64,000 nt of DNA from contig NZ_FKIF01000006.1 in the NCBI RefSeq assembly GCF_900078705.1, positions 806,001-870,000 of the forward strand, written 5' to 3'. Of this stretch, positions 17,151 to 25,225 are shown piece by piece. Within the stretch, counting starts at the first letter, position 1, and every line of letters begins with the position of its first letter. Position numbers and translations under genes: made by a program. The notes under the pieces are model-generated. The model was not told where the DNA came from and ran no database searches. It saw only the letters and a program-made list of their open reading frames with translations. Source of the DNA: Bordetella ansorpii (GTDB taxonomy: Bacteria > Pseudomonadota > Gammaproteobacteria > Burkholderiales > Burkholderiaceae_B).

Positions 17151-18041
17151 TCATTCTGTCCCGCCGCATCCGGCGACGGCGGCGGATCGCCGCGCCGCAG
17201 CCGGGTCCTGCTGGGGACGCCGCAGGTACCAGGCCAGCGCGGCAATGATCAGCGCGCCCCCGGCCAGGGCACCGCTGCCGGGCGTCTCGCCGAAGGCCAG
17301 CCATACCCAGAGCGGCCCCAGGGCCACGTCCAGCAGGCTGACCAGTCCCGCTTCTCCCGCCGGAATGCGTCGGCCCCCTTCGAGGAACAGCAGGAAGGCC
17401 AGGGCCATGGCGACGACGCCCAGCAGCGCCAGGCTCGACAGCGCCTTCGGGTCCGGAACCTGCCGCGACATGAAGGGCAGCGCCGCCACGGCGCAGAACA
17501 GGCACCCCAGCGTGTTGATTTTCACGACGTCCAGCCCGGGGTGGCTTTTGACGACGATCAGGAGCCCACCGAACGCAGACGTCATCAGCAGGGCAAGCGC
17601 GCTGCCGAGGAGGTCGCCACCGCCCGCCGAGCCCCCCATGACGATCGCCACGCCCGCCAGGCAGCACGCGCCGGCGGCGAGGACGCGCGGGAAAAGCGGC
17701 TCGCCCAGGATCAACCTCGCCAGGCCGGCGGCGACCAGCGGCAGGCAGGCGTAGATCAGCAGGACGTTGGCGACCGTGGTCAATGTCAGCGCGGCGATGT
17801 ACGCCACCGTCGCCGTCGATGCGAGGAGGGTGGCCCCCCATCCAGCGGCACCGAACGTGCCGCCTCGTCTGCCGCGTCCGCGCAAGGCCAAGATCGCGGC
17901 CAGCGCCAGACCCGCGAACAGGGAACGCCAGCCGACGATGGTCCATGCGTCCAGGTCCGTCAGCCGGACGAACAGCCCGGCCGAACTCCAGCAGACCGCC
18001 GCGAGCCCAACCATGACGAAACCGATCCATCGACGAGACAC
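17151..18041 (-). CDS. EamA/DMT-family transporter
   Basis: A 296-aa inner-membrane exporter of the drug/metabolite (EamA) superfamily. Two repeated five-helix halves are visible: the first starts GFVMVGLAAVCWSSAGLFVRL, the second around LLGSALALLMTSAFGGLLIV. The second half has the family's GEAGLVSLLDVALGPLWVWLAFGE before the last helix. The gene is transcribed on the minus strand 15 bp after the LysR gene at 18057-19073, which probably controls it or its neighbourhood. The substrate is unknown; relatives export amino acids and related metabolites. Confidence 0.87.
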   Translation of the reverse strand: MSRRWIGFVMVGLAAVCWSSAGLFVRLTDLDAWTIVGWRSLFAGLALAAILALRGRGRRGGTFGAAGWGATLLASTATVAYIAALTLTTVANVLLIYACLPLVAAGLARLILGEPLFPRVLAAGACCLAGVAIVMGGSAGGGDLLGSALALLMTSAFGGLLIVVKSHPGLDVVKINTLGCLFCAVAALPFMSRQVPDPKALSSLALLGVVAMALAFLLFLEGGRRIPAGEAGLVSLLDVALGPLWVWLAFGETPGSGALAGGALIIAALAWYLRRPQQDPAAARRSAAVAGCGGTE

Positions 18042-18056
18042 CCCAGTTCCTCCATG

Positions 18057-19073
18057 TCAGGACATTGAAGACACCGGGCTTGCGCAGGCGGCAGCGGATC
18101 GAGGCTTCGCCGCCGGCGACGCGGTGCTTTGCGCGGGCCCGTCCTTTGCACTGCTCGTGTCGTCCGTCGCGTGCTCGCTGCCTTCGTTCCGGGCTTGCCC
18201 ATCGACCTGCTCGCGCAGCCAGCCGCGCAGGTTGTCCAGCCGTCGGTCCTCGGACAGCGCCTCGGGATAGACGAGCCAGAAGCCGACGCCCGCGCTCACG
18301 GGGTGATCGAAGACCGAGGCCAGGCGCCCGAGCCGGACGGCGCTCTCGGCCAGCTCGCAGACGGCGATCGACACGCCGGCCCCATCGGCGGCCGCCTGCA
18401 TCGTCAGGCCGCCCGAATCCACGCGGGTCACGACAGCCGGCTCGAATGGCCCGCCGGGCAGGCTGTCCATCCAGCGCCGCCAGGTGAGGCAATGCCGCGA
18501 CACGAACAGGTTGGCGCGCGCGATCTGCTTGAGGCGTTCCCGGCGCGAGCCGGTGGCAAAGCCCGGGCGCGCGTACAGATCGATGGTGGCCTCGAACAAC
18601 AGATCAGCCTGCAGGCCGGCCCACTGGCCGTCGCCATACCAGATGCCGGCATCGGCCACGCCGGCGGCCAGATCCACGTCGTCCTGCGTGGTGGAGATGT
18701 CCAGCGAGAAGCCGCGCCGCTCGAACGGATACAGGCTCAGGCGGGGCGACAGCCAGTTGGTCGCGAAGGTCGGCAGCATGTTCACGCGCAGGGGCCCGTC
18801 GCGCCGCTCCTCGCGCAGGCTGCCCACCCCCTCGGCGATCAGGGCGAACCCCTCGTTGAGGCCGGGGGCCAGCCGGCGGCCGGCGCTGGTCAGTTCCAGC
18901 CGCGTGCCGATGCGGCGCAGCAGTTCGACGCCGAGCATGTCCTCCAGCGTGCGCAACTGGTGGCTGACCGCCGAGGGCGTGACCGCCAGTTCCAGGGCCG
19001 CGTCCTTGATCGAGAGATGGCGCGCCGCAGCCTCGAAGGCGCGCAAGGCATTCAACGGGACAGGGATGCGCAT
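18057..19073 (-). CDS. LysR-family transcriptional regulator (GcvA-like)
   Basis: A 338-aa regulator. The winged helix occupies residues 1-65 (ALRAFEAAARHLSIKDAALE, TPSAVSHQLRTLEDMLGVELL), in the style of GcvA/AmpR. The effector domain continues to about residue 300, and the last 40 residues are a low-complexity tail (EGSEHATDDTSSAKDGPAQS) unusual for the family, which suggests that the 3' end has been altered. It is divergent from the branched-chain-type aminotransferase gene and just upstream of the EamA gene. An inverted repeat at 19166-19181 is a possible binding site. Confidence 0.87.
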   Translation of the reverse strand: MRIPVPLNALRAFEAAARHLSIKDAALELAVTPSAVSHQLRTLEDMLGVELLRRIGTRLELTSAGRRLAPGLNEGFALIAEGVGSLREERRDGPLRVNMLPTFATNWLSPRLSLYPFERRGFSLDISTTQDDVDLAAGVADAGIWYGDGQWAGLQADLLFEATIDLYARPGFATGSRRERLKQIARANLFVSRHCLTWRRWMDSLPGGPFEPAVVTRVDSGGLTMQAAADGAGVSIAVCELAESAVRLGRLASVFDHPVSAGVGFWLVYPEALSEDRRLDNLRGWLREQVDGQARNEGSEHATDDTSSAKDGPAQSTASPAAKPRSAAACASPVSSMS

Positions 19074-19076
19074 GGG
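18936..19076. repeat. Direct repeat copy 2 (LysR 5' end)
   Basis: Second copy of the repeat at 16981-17121, here belonging to the intact LysR gene. It differs by scattered substitutions including codon changes (TLEDM versus TLEDL), so the duplication is not recent. Confidence 0.75.
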
Positions 19077-19165
19077 GGATTCACCCTCCTGGAAGTCATG
19101 GGTCGTTCATGGACTCATTAAACCGGAAATCGTCGTCTCCACGCTCGCCGACGCGAGGACCAAAA

Positions 19166-19181
19166 CTCAGCATCGTCTGAG
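19166..19181. promoter_or_regulatory. Inverted repeat CTCAG-N6-CTGAG, candidate LysR operator
   Basis: Perfect 5-bp arms with a 6-bp spacer, in the 181-bp gap between the divergent LysR and aminotransferase genes. LysR proteins bind interrupted dyads in such divergent promoters (family knowledge). Its use by this regulator is inferred. Confidence 0.4.
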
Positions 19182-19254
19182 ATTTGCTCACTCGTGCCGA
19201 CGGCGAACCGGCCGCACACTGACGCCATCGACAACCTGTACCGCGGTGCGCACC

Positions 19255-20232
19255 ATGCTCAATTCCCTTGACGATCGCGATGGCCTGATCTGGCTCGATG
19301 GCGAGCTGCTGCCCTGGCGCGAGGCGCGCCTGCATGTGCTCACGCATGCGCTGCACATGGGCGGGGCCGTCTTCGAGGGCATGCGCGCCTATGGCGGCCA
19401 TGTCTTCCTCAATGCGCCCCACCTGGAACGCTTCCAGCAGTCCGCCGCGCTGCTGGACTACCTCCTGCCGTGGTCGCAAGGCGAACTGACACAGGCCATC
19501 GAGGCGGTGCTGTGGGCCAACCAGCTCGACGACGCCTACATCCGCCCGGTGGCCTGGCGCGGCGCGGAGAGCGTTTCCATCGCTTCGCCGCGCGCCCGCA
19601 TCCACGTGGCGATCACGGCCTGGGACTGGCCCACGGCGGCGTCCCAGGGCCGCGCCGAGGAAGGCATCCGGCTGCAGCTGGCGAGTTGGCGGCGTCCGCG
19701 CCCGGACACCGCACCCACCGCGGCCAAGTGCTCGGGGCTGTACATGATCGGCACCCTCGCGCGCCATGCCGCCGCAGCGGCGGGCTGCGACGACGCGCTG
19801 CTGCTCGACAGCGAAGGCCGGGTCGCCGAGACCACGGCAACCAACCTGTTGATGGTCCGCGACGGGGTGCTGGCGACCCCATTGCCGACCTGCTTTCTAG
19901 ACGGCATCACCAAGCGGCACGTGATGGAACTGGCGCGCCAGCGCGGGCTGCGGGTCGAGGAGCGGACCGTGACGCTGGAGGAACTGCGCGCCGCCGCCGA
20001 GGTATTCACCGCCGGCACCTCGGTCGAGCTGCAGCCGGTGGTGGCGCTGGTCGAGGATGCGGCGACTACCGAATGGCCCGTGGGGCCGGTGACGCGGCAA
20101 CTGATCCGTGACTTCCGCGCGTCCGTGACCGAGGCGAGCCAGGTCGGCCGGACCCTGCGGGAACGGGAGACGGGATTGCTGGACCGGCGTCCCTGGCCCG
20201 CTCGCGTCGCCGCCGCCTTGCAGGCGCCGTAG
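19255..20232 (+). CDS. Branched-chain-amino-acid-type (class IV) aminotransferase
   Basis: A 325-aa fold-type IV PLP enzyme like IlvE. It shows HALHMGGAVFEGMRAYGG, IRPVAWRGAES, the PLP lysine in TAAKCSGLYMIG, LLLDSEGRVAETTATNLLMV and ITKRHVMELA, all typical. It would transaminate branched-chain or similar keto acids. The ATG 19255 is the first Met that gives the family start. A LysR gene is divergent upstream and the MocR-type PLP regulator gene converges downstream. This places a PLP enzyme directly beside a PLP salvage cluster. Confidence 0.9.
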   Translation: MLNSLDDRDGLIWLDGELLPWREARLHVLTHALHMGGAVFEGMRAYGGHVFLNAPHLERFQQSAALLDYLLPWSQGELTQAIEAVLWANQLDDAYIRPVAWRGAESVSIASPRARIHVAITAWDWPTAASQGRAEEGIRLQLASWRRPRPDTAPTAAKCSGLYMIGTLARHAAAAAGCDDALLLDSEGRVAETTATNLLMVRDGVLATPLPTCFLDGITKRHVMELARQRGLRVEERTVTLEELRAAAEVFTAGTSVELQPVVALVEDAATTEWPVGPVTRQLIRDFRASVTEASQVGRTLRERETGLLDRRPWPARVAAALQAP

Positions 20233-20296
20233 CGCGCCATGCACCGGTACGCAGGCGGAGCCGCGAGAGGACCGCACGATGTCATGCAGACCGGCT

Positions 20297-21598
20297 TCAT
20301 ACTCGCCCCAGACAGTCGCGCAGTTGCGCGGCAAAGCGTGCCGCGTCCCCTGGTTCGAGCGTCGAGACCGTGACGCGCAGCGCGGGGGCCCCGGGCGCGA
20401 TCGCGAAGGCATCGCCGGTTCGCACGGCCCAGCCGCAGCGTGCCAGCCCTTGCGCGGTGCGGTGGACGTCACGGCCTTCCGGCAATGGAATCCACACATT
20501 GAACCCGTCGCAGGGCTGCCCGGTGGCGATGCCCTCGGCGCTGAGCGCATCGATCAGGGCCTTGCGACGCGTGGCGTAGGCGGCCTTGGCCGCATGCAGG
20601 CGCGCCCTGGCCGCGTCCGATCCGAGCAGGCCGCGCACGGCCGCCTGCAACAGGTGGCTGACCCAGGTCGTGCCAGGAGCCAGCCGCATGCCGAGCCGTG
20701 CGGCGGTCCCCGCATCGGTGGCGATGAAGGCCAGCCGCAGGTCCGGACCGAAGCCCTTGGACACCGAACGCACCAGCGCCCGCCGCGTGGTGGCCTTGGC
20801 AGCGATGGAGAAGTACGGCGCCTCGGCCAGCAAGGCGAAGTGGTCGTCCTCGATCACCAGCACGTGCGGATGGCGGGCGAGCACGCGGCGCAGTTCGCGG
20901 GCGCGCTGCTCGCTCAGGCCACAGCCGGTGGGGTTTTGCGCCCTTGGTGTGCACAGCACCGCCTGGGCGCCGTTGGCCAGCGCCGCTTCCAGTGCCTGTG
21001 GGCGCATGCCGTGCGCATCCATGGCCACGGGCGCCGCTGCCAGGCCCGTGCTGTGCAGGATGTTGAGGCTGCCGAGGAAGCACGGGTCCTCCACCGCCAC
21101 CTTGTCGCCGGCGACGAGGTAGGCGGCCAGCAGACGCTCGATCGCATCGACCGCGCCATGCGCCAGCACCAGACCGTCACCCTCCCGGAGATCCGCTCCG
21201 AACCACTGCCGCGCCAGTTGTTCGAGTGCCGGGTCGAGCACCGGCTGGCCATACAGCGCGGGCCGGTAGCCGCTGGCTGCCAGCGCCTGCAGTGGATCGG
21301 GCAGCCAGGCCGGGTCCGGATTGCCGCTGGACAGATCCGCCAGCACCGACCCGGGCAAAAGGCCTTCCTGCTCGCCGAGCCGCGCCGCTGGCCGGATCAC
21401 CGTCCCGTTGCGCCCCAGCGTCTGGGCAATGCCTGCGGCCACCAGCTTCCGGTACGCGGCGGCGACCGTGTTGCGGTTGACGTCCAGTCGATCGGCCATC
21501 TCGCGCACGGATGGCAGGGTCTGGCCCGCGGCAAGCTGGCCCGCATGTGCCTCGCGGCGAATGCGCTCGAAGATGTCCGATGCGGTTTTTCCGGTCAT
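20297..21598 (-). CDS. MocR/PtsJ-like regulator (GntR helix-turn-helix plus aminotransferase domain)
   Basis: A 433-aa MocR-type regulator. Residues 1-70 are a GntR winged helix (LPSVREMADRLDVNRNTVAAAYRKL). From about residue 85 on it is an aminotransferase fold with ARNPTG-like RAQNPTGCGLSE, the Asp in IEDDHFALL and the PLP lysine in VRSVSKGFGPDLRLAF. Such proteins sense PLP and control pyridoxal kinase or PLP synthesis genes; PtsJ controls pdxK in enterobacteria (established). It is divergent from the YggS-PdxY operon and two direct repeats lie in the 70-bp gap, so it is the likely regulator of that operon. Confidence 0.9.
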   Translation of the reverse strand: MTGKTASDIFERIRREAHAGQLAAGQTLPSVREMADRLDVNRNTVAAAYRKLVAAGIAQTLGRNGTVIRPAARLGEQEGLLPGSVLADLSSGNPDPAWLPDPLQALAASGYRPALYGQPVLDPALEQLARQWFGADLREGDGLVLAHGAVDAIERLLAAYLVAGDKVAVEDPCFLGSLNILHSTGLAAAPVAMDAHGMRPQALEAALANGAQAVLCTPRAQNPTGCGLSEQRARELRRVLARHPHVLVIEDDHFALLAEAPYFSIAAKATTRRALVRSVSKGFGPDLRLAFIATDAGTAARLGMRLAPGTTWVSHLLQAAVRGLLGSDAARARLHAAKAAYATRRKALIDALSAEGIATGQPCDGFNVWIPLPEGRDVHRTAQGLARCGWAVRTGDAFAIAPGAPALRVTVSTLEPGDAARFAAQLRDCLGRV

Positions 21599-21612
21599 TC
21601 CGTTTTGTTCCG

Positions 21613-21643
21613 TGACAATGTATATTTTGTCCTATGACAATGT
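21613..21643. promoter_or_regulatory. Two direct repeats TGACAATGT, candidate MocR operator
   Basis: TGACAATGT occurs at 21613-21621 and again at 21635-21643, 22 bp apart (two helical turns), with AT-rich DNA between. Other MocR regulators such as PdxR bind paired direct repeats in the divergent promoter (family knowledge). The position overlaps both start regions, which suits control of both genes. Confidence 0.6.
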
Positions 21644-21668
21644 TAGCAGCACGGAGAACCCCTTGTCC

Positions 21669-22472
21669 ATGAACGAACAGACGCATTCCTGGCCCACCGC
21701 ACACAGCGTCGAGGACTTTCGGCGCAATCTGGCGGCGGTGCGTCGGCGCATCGCCGATGCCTGCACGCGCGCAGGACGCGACCCGTCCGATGTGCGCCTG
21801 CTGCCGGTCAGCAAGACCGTGCCGGAGGAGCGCATCCGTCTGGCCTACGCGGCCGGCTGCCGCGAGCTGGGCGAGAACAAGGTGCAGGAGGCGCAGCGCA
21901 AGGCCGAAGCGATGGTGGATCTCGCCGACCTGCGCTGGTCGGTCATCGGTCACCTGCAGACCAACAAGGCCAAGGTCGTGGCACGCTTCGCCAGCGAGTT
22001 CCAGGCCCTGGACAGCCTGCGCGTGGCGCAGGCGCTGGACCGCCGCCTGCAAGCCGAAGGGCGCGCGCTGGATGTGTTCGTGCAGGTCAACACCTCGGGC
22101 GAGGCCAGCAAGTTCGGCTTGCCGCCTTCCGAGGTGGCCGGCTTCGTCCGGGCGCTGCCGGGCTTCTCCACCCTGCGCGTGCGTGGCCTGATGACGCTGG
22201 CGCTGCTGTCGGCCGATCCGGCGCGGGTCCGCCCCTGTTTCGTGCTGCTGCGCGAACTGCGCGATCGGCTGCGCCAGGAGGCGCCGGCGGGCATCGGCAT
22301 GGATGAGCTGTCGATGGGGATGTCGGGCGACTTCGAGTTGGCCATCGAGGAAGGCGCCACCGTCGTGCGCGTCGGCCAGGCCATCTTCGGCGCTCGCGCG
22401 ACGCCGGACAGCCATTACTGGCCCGACGACGGCCGGACCTCGACATCGACCGCATCGGAGCAGACCGCATGA
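21669..22472 (+). CDS. YggS/PROSC-family PLP-binding homeostasis protein
   Basis: A 267-aa single-domain alanine-racemase-fold protein. The PLP lysine is in LLPVSKTVPEERI, followed by RELGENKVQEAQRKAE, WSVIGHLQTNKAKVV, VQVNTSGEASKFGL, GLMTLA and LSMGMSGDFELAIEEGATVVRVG, all canonical for the family. It binds free PLP and keeps its level balanced; no enzyme activity is known. ATG 21669 is used. An in-frame TTG at 21663 has better spacing to GGAGA and could be the real start. It is the first gene of an operon with an amidotransferase and PdxY. Confidence 0.9.
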   Translation: MNEQTHSWPTAHSVEDFRRNLAAVRRRIADACTRAGRDPSDVRLLPVSKTVPEERIRLAYAAGCRELGENKVQEAQRKAEAMVDLADLRWSVIGHLQTNKAKVVARFASEFQALDSLRVAQALDRRLQAEGRALDVFVQVNTSGEASKFGLPPSEVAGFVRALPGFSTLRVRGLMTLALLSADPARVRPCFVLLRELRDRLRQEAPAGIGMDELSMGMSGDFELAIEEGATVVRVGQAIFGARATPDSHYWPDDGRTSTSTASEQTA

Positions 22473-23185
22473 AGACCGCCCTGGCCCTGCGCCACATCCA
22501 TTTCGAAGACCTCGGCACGCTCGAACCGCTGCTGCGCGAGCGTGGATTCGACGTGCGCTACCTCGATCCCGCGACGGACGACCTGGCCCGTGAGGAGGCC
22601 GTGGCAAGCGATCTTCTCATCGCACTGGGCGGGCCGATCGGCGCCTTCGACGAACAGGCCTATCCCTTTCTTGCCGACGAACTGCGCCTGCTCGAACGGC
22701 GCCTGGCCAGCGGCCGGCCGCTGCTCGGCATCTGTCTGGGCGCGCAATTGATCGCGCGCCTGCTCGGCGCCGCCGTCGCCCCCATGGGTTTCAAGGAGAT
22801 CGGCTTCGGCGCGCTGACGTTGACCGATGCGGGCCGCCACTCGGTGCTGGCACCGCTGGCCGGCGTGCCGGTGCTGCATTGGCACGGCGACCGCTTCGGG
22901 CTGCCTGAGGGCAGTGAACCGCTGGCGAGCACCGAAAGCTGCGCGCAGCAGGCCTACGCCGTCGGCAACGCGGTGCTGGGGCTGCAGTTCCACCTGGAAG
23001 CCGATGCCAGCCGGATCGAACGCTGGCTGATCGGCCACTGCTGCGAGCTGGCCCAGGCCGGCGTCGATCCGCGTACGCTGCGCGCGGATGCCGAGCGGCA
23101 TGGCGCAACGCTGGCGGCTGCCGCCCGCCGCGCGATCGGCGCGTGGCTGGACCGGCAGCATGACACGGGGGCGCGTCCTGAATGA
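22469..23185 (+). CDS. Class I glutamine amidotransferase
   Basis: A 238-aa GATase1 domain protein. The nucleophile cysteine is in GRPLLGICLGAQLIARLLG, and the His/Glu pair in LQFHLEADASRIERWL, so the triad is intact. It resembles stand-alone GMP-synthase-like amidotransferases of the GuaA/YfeJ type rather than PdxT. Its ATG overlaps the YggS stop (ATGA). Its role in a PLP operon is unknown; it may detoxify or transfer an amide. Confidence 0.87.
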   Translation: MKTALALRHIHFEDLGTLEPLLRERGFDVRYLDPATDDLAREEAVASDLLIALGGPIGAFDEQAYPFLADELRLLERRLASGRPLLGICLGAQLIARLLGAAVAPMGFKEIGFGALTLTDAGRHSVLAPLAGVPVLHWHGDRFGLPEGSEPLASTESCAQQAYAVGNAVLGLQFHLEADASRIERWLIGHCCELAQAGVDPRTLRADAERHGATLAAAARRAIGAWLDRQHDTGARPE

Positions 23186-24024
23186 CGGTGACCCAACCCG
23201 TGCCCATCGATGTCATCAGCATCCAGTCCCAGGTGGTCTATGGACGGGTCGGCAACAACGCGGCGATTCCCGCCTTGGAAGCCTGCGGGCTGCTCACGGC
23301 CGCGGTGCCGACCGCACTGCTCAGCAACACCCCGCACTATCCCTCGGTCCATGGCGGCGCGGTGCCCGACGCATGGTTCGCCGGCTGGCTGGATGACCTG
23401 GAGGCGCGCGGCATCCCCGCGTGCGCTCGCGTCGTGCAGGTCGGCTTCCTCGGCGCGCCGTCGCAGGCACGGATCCTCGCATCCTGGTGGTCGACGATGC
23501 GCGAGCGCCACCCGCAACTGCGCCTGCACCTGGATCCGGTCATTGGCGACTACGACCAGGGCGTGTATGCGGCGGCCGGCATGGCCGAGGCCTGGCGCAC
23601 GCTGCTGATTCCAGAAGCCCACGGCCTGGTCCCCAATCGGTTCGAGCTGGAGCAGATCACCGGCAGAACGCTGCACGGTCTGGCGGATTGCCGCGAGGCT
23701 GCCCGCGCGCTGTTGCGCGGCCCCGCCCAATGGGTGGTGGTGACCAGTGTCCAGGATGATCCCGAAAGCGCCGTCGTCCAGACGCTGCTGGAGACGCGGG
23801 ACGGGGTATCGACCCTCTTCGAGCATCCCCGCGTGCCCTGCGTGGTGAAGGGGGCCGGCGACTACTTCGCCGCGCGCCTGACCGGCCATTGCCTGCTTGG
23901 CATCGAGATGCCTCAGGCCGTCGAGCGCGCCTGCGGCGAAACCGCCGAGCAACTGACCCGCACCCGGCGCCTGGGCTGGGAGGAGATGGCGATACACGCG
24001 ATGGACGGGAGTGTCCGGCCATGA
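23182..24024 (+). CDS. pdxY: Pyridoxal kinase
   Basis: A 280-aa ribokinase-like vitamin kinase. Typical blocks are ISIQSQVVYGRVGNNAAIPALEACG at the N-terminus (here only part quoted), LSNTPHYPS, DPVIGDYDQGVY, LVPNRFELEQITG, and the C-terminal anion-hole/catalytic GAGDYFAARLTGH. It phosphorylates pyridoxal to PLP. The ATG overlaps the amidotransferase stop (ATGA). Together with the MocR regulator and the YggS-type protein this makes a salvage and buffering unit for vitamin B6. Confidence 0.93.
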   Translation: MTVTQPVPIDVISIQSQVVYGRVGNNAAIPALEACGLLTAAVPTALLSNTPHYPSVHGGAVPDAWFAGWLDDLEARGIPACARVVQVGFLGAPSQARILASWWSTMRERHPQLRLHLDPVIGDYDQGVYAAAGMAEAWRTLLIPEAHGLVPNRFELEQITGRTLHGLADCREAARALLRGPAQWVVVTSVQDDPESAVVQTLLETRDGVSTLFEHPRVPCVVKGAGDYFAARLTGHCLLGIEMPQAVERACGETAEQLTRTRRLGWEEMAIHAMDGSVRP

Positions 24025-24296
24025 ATGCCTACCGCCTCGTGATTTCCCGGCATGGCCGTCTGCTGGGCCAGTTCGACAGCGAAACGCCCTGGGCGGGCGA
24101 TGCGATCCGCGACCTGCTGCAACGACTTCCCGAATGCGATGGCTATCGCACCGAACTGTTCGTCGCGCGCGAAGAGCGCCGATTGCTCGAAAGCGGTCCT
24201 GGCGGCCTGAAGGTCCTCGGCCGCGAGCCCTTGTTCCAACCCTTGCCGATCACGGCGCTGCTGTCCGGCACGGCGCCGCAGGAGCCGCTCGCGTGA
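24021..24296 (+). CDS. Small hypothetical cytoplasmic protein of the B6 operon
   Basis: A 91-aa soluble protein I do not recognise. Its start MNAYRLVISRHGRLLGQFDS has beta-strand character and the middle is rich in charged residues (FVAREERRLLES). It overlaps the pdxY stop (ATGA), so it is co-translated with the PLP kinase. Composition is like its neighbours. No catalytic motif is visible. Confidence 0.7.
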   Translation: MNAYRLVISRHGRLLGQFDSETPWAGDAIRDLLQRLPECDGYRTELFVAREERRLLESGPGGLKVLGREPLFQPLPITALLSGTAPQEPLA

Positions 24297-24297
24297 A

Positions 24298-25041
24298 TCA
24301 AGCTCCCGGCCTCACGTACGCGTAGGTGGCGCGATGGAGCATCGACACCTGCGCTGTTTCGTGGCAGTGGCCGAGGAACTGCACCGGGCGGCCGAACGTG
24401 CCGCCGCTCGACGGCCTCCACAGGAGTATCCATGCGGCGAATCCGAGGAAGCCGATCCCCGCCAGGCGCGTGCAACGCTGGCGCCAGACGGAAGTGCCCA
24501 ATGCTCCCTGGACCCGGCTTGCGATGGCGGCGCAGCCGGTCAAGGTGGCGCCGCTGAGGATCACGAAGATCGCGGTCAGGCCCATGAACTGAGGGATGAG
24601 CGCCTGATCGGCCCGGACGAACTGGGGGAAGAAGGCGGTGAAGAAGAGGATCGATTTCGGATTGGATGTCGCCACCAGGAATCCTTCCTTCGCCAGCGCG
24701 AAGCCGTGCACCGGCCCCGCGCCATGGGCACCGGACTCCGGCGGCCGCGTGTGTCTGCCCTGAACAAACAAGCGAAGACCGAGGTACCCCAGATAGGCGG
24801 CGCCGGCCAGCCGCAGTGCGGTCATCGCATGGGCGGAGGCGAGCAGGAACAGGCCGACGCCCCACGCGACCGCCGCGGAAACCACGAGCAACCCCAGCAT
24901 GTTGCCCAGCGTCGACCACAGGCTCGCGACCACGCCCTGGCGAGCGCCATTGCGCATCGCCAGCAGGATGGCCGGGCCGGGCGTAAGGATGGACAGCCAG
25001 GCCGCCAGGACGTAGGAAATCAGGAGCGGGATATCGAGCAT
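24298..25041 (-). CDS. LysE/RhtB-family amino-acid exporter with abnormal C-terminus
   Basis: A 247-aa inner-membrane exporter. The N-terminal LISYVLAAWLSILTPGPAIL and the TSNPKSILFFTAFFPQF block are RhtB hallmarks, and six hydrophobic segments are seen. Family members are about 205-212 aa. Here, after FLGFAAWILLWRPSS, about 35 extra residues follow that are the antisense reading of a LysR gene start. The natural stop was therefore lost by recombination near 24405. The transporter body itself is intact. It is divergent from the RBBP9-like hydrolase. Confidence 0.85.
   Translation of the reverse strand: MLDIPLLISYVLAAWLSILTPGPAILLAMRNGARQGVVASLWSTLGNMLGLLVVSAAVAWGVGLFLLASAHAMTALRLAGAAYLGYLGLRLFVQGRHTRPPESGAHGAGPVHGFALAKEGFLVATSNPKSILFFTAFFPQFVRADQALIPQFMGLTAIFVILSGATLTGCAAIASRVQGALGTSVWRQRCTRLAGIGFLGFAAWILLWRPSSGGTFGRPVQFLGHCHETAQVSMLHRATYAYVRPGA
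24334..24405 (+). pseudogene. LysR N-terminal remnant
   Basis: The frame starting at ATG 24334 reads MEHRHLRCFVAVAEELH and then RAAER, the classical first helices of CatR/BenM-type LysR regulators, but loses the pattern within 25 residues. It ends where the sequence becomes the antisense strand of the LysE gene. It is a broken regulator start left at a recombination junction. Confidence 0.7.
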
Positions 25042-25118
25042 GGCGAACTCGGGGGCTTCTTCGTCGGTTGTGAAGGAAATGCGCTTCGACGATAGCCAAG
25101 GCCATTCGAGCTGACCAT

Positions 25119-25152
25119 TGAGCTTTTCTCGACGCTTGCTGAGACCTTCTCA
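25119..25152. promoter_or_regulatory. Tandem operator-like boxes between divergent LysE and hydrolase genes
   Basis: TGAGCTTTTCTC (25119-25130) and TGAGACCTTCTC (25140-25151) are spaced 21 bp apart, two helical turns. The second is part of the perfect dyad TGAGA-CCT-TCTCA. They lie in the 184-bp divergent promoter region. The regulator is unknown; the broken LysR next door may have been it. Confidence 0.35.
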
Positions 25153-25225
25153 CTCGGCAATTCGACGCATCGGTCTTAAGGTCTCAAGCCAGACAACCTC
25201 ACTCCGGATATCCGCGCACGCCACC

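Noticed and set aside
22469-23185. PdxT (PLP synthase glutaminase) for the amidotransferase beside PdxY
   Set aside because: The motif arrangement is that of stand-alone GMP-synthase-like amidotransferases, and there is no PdxS partner gene.
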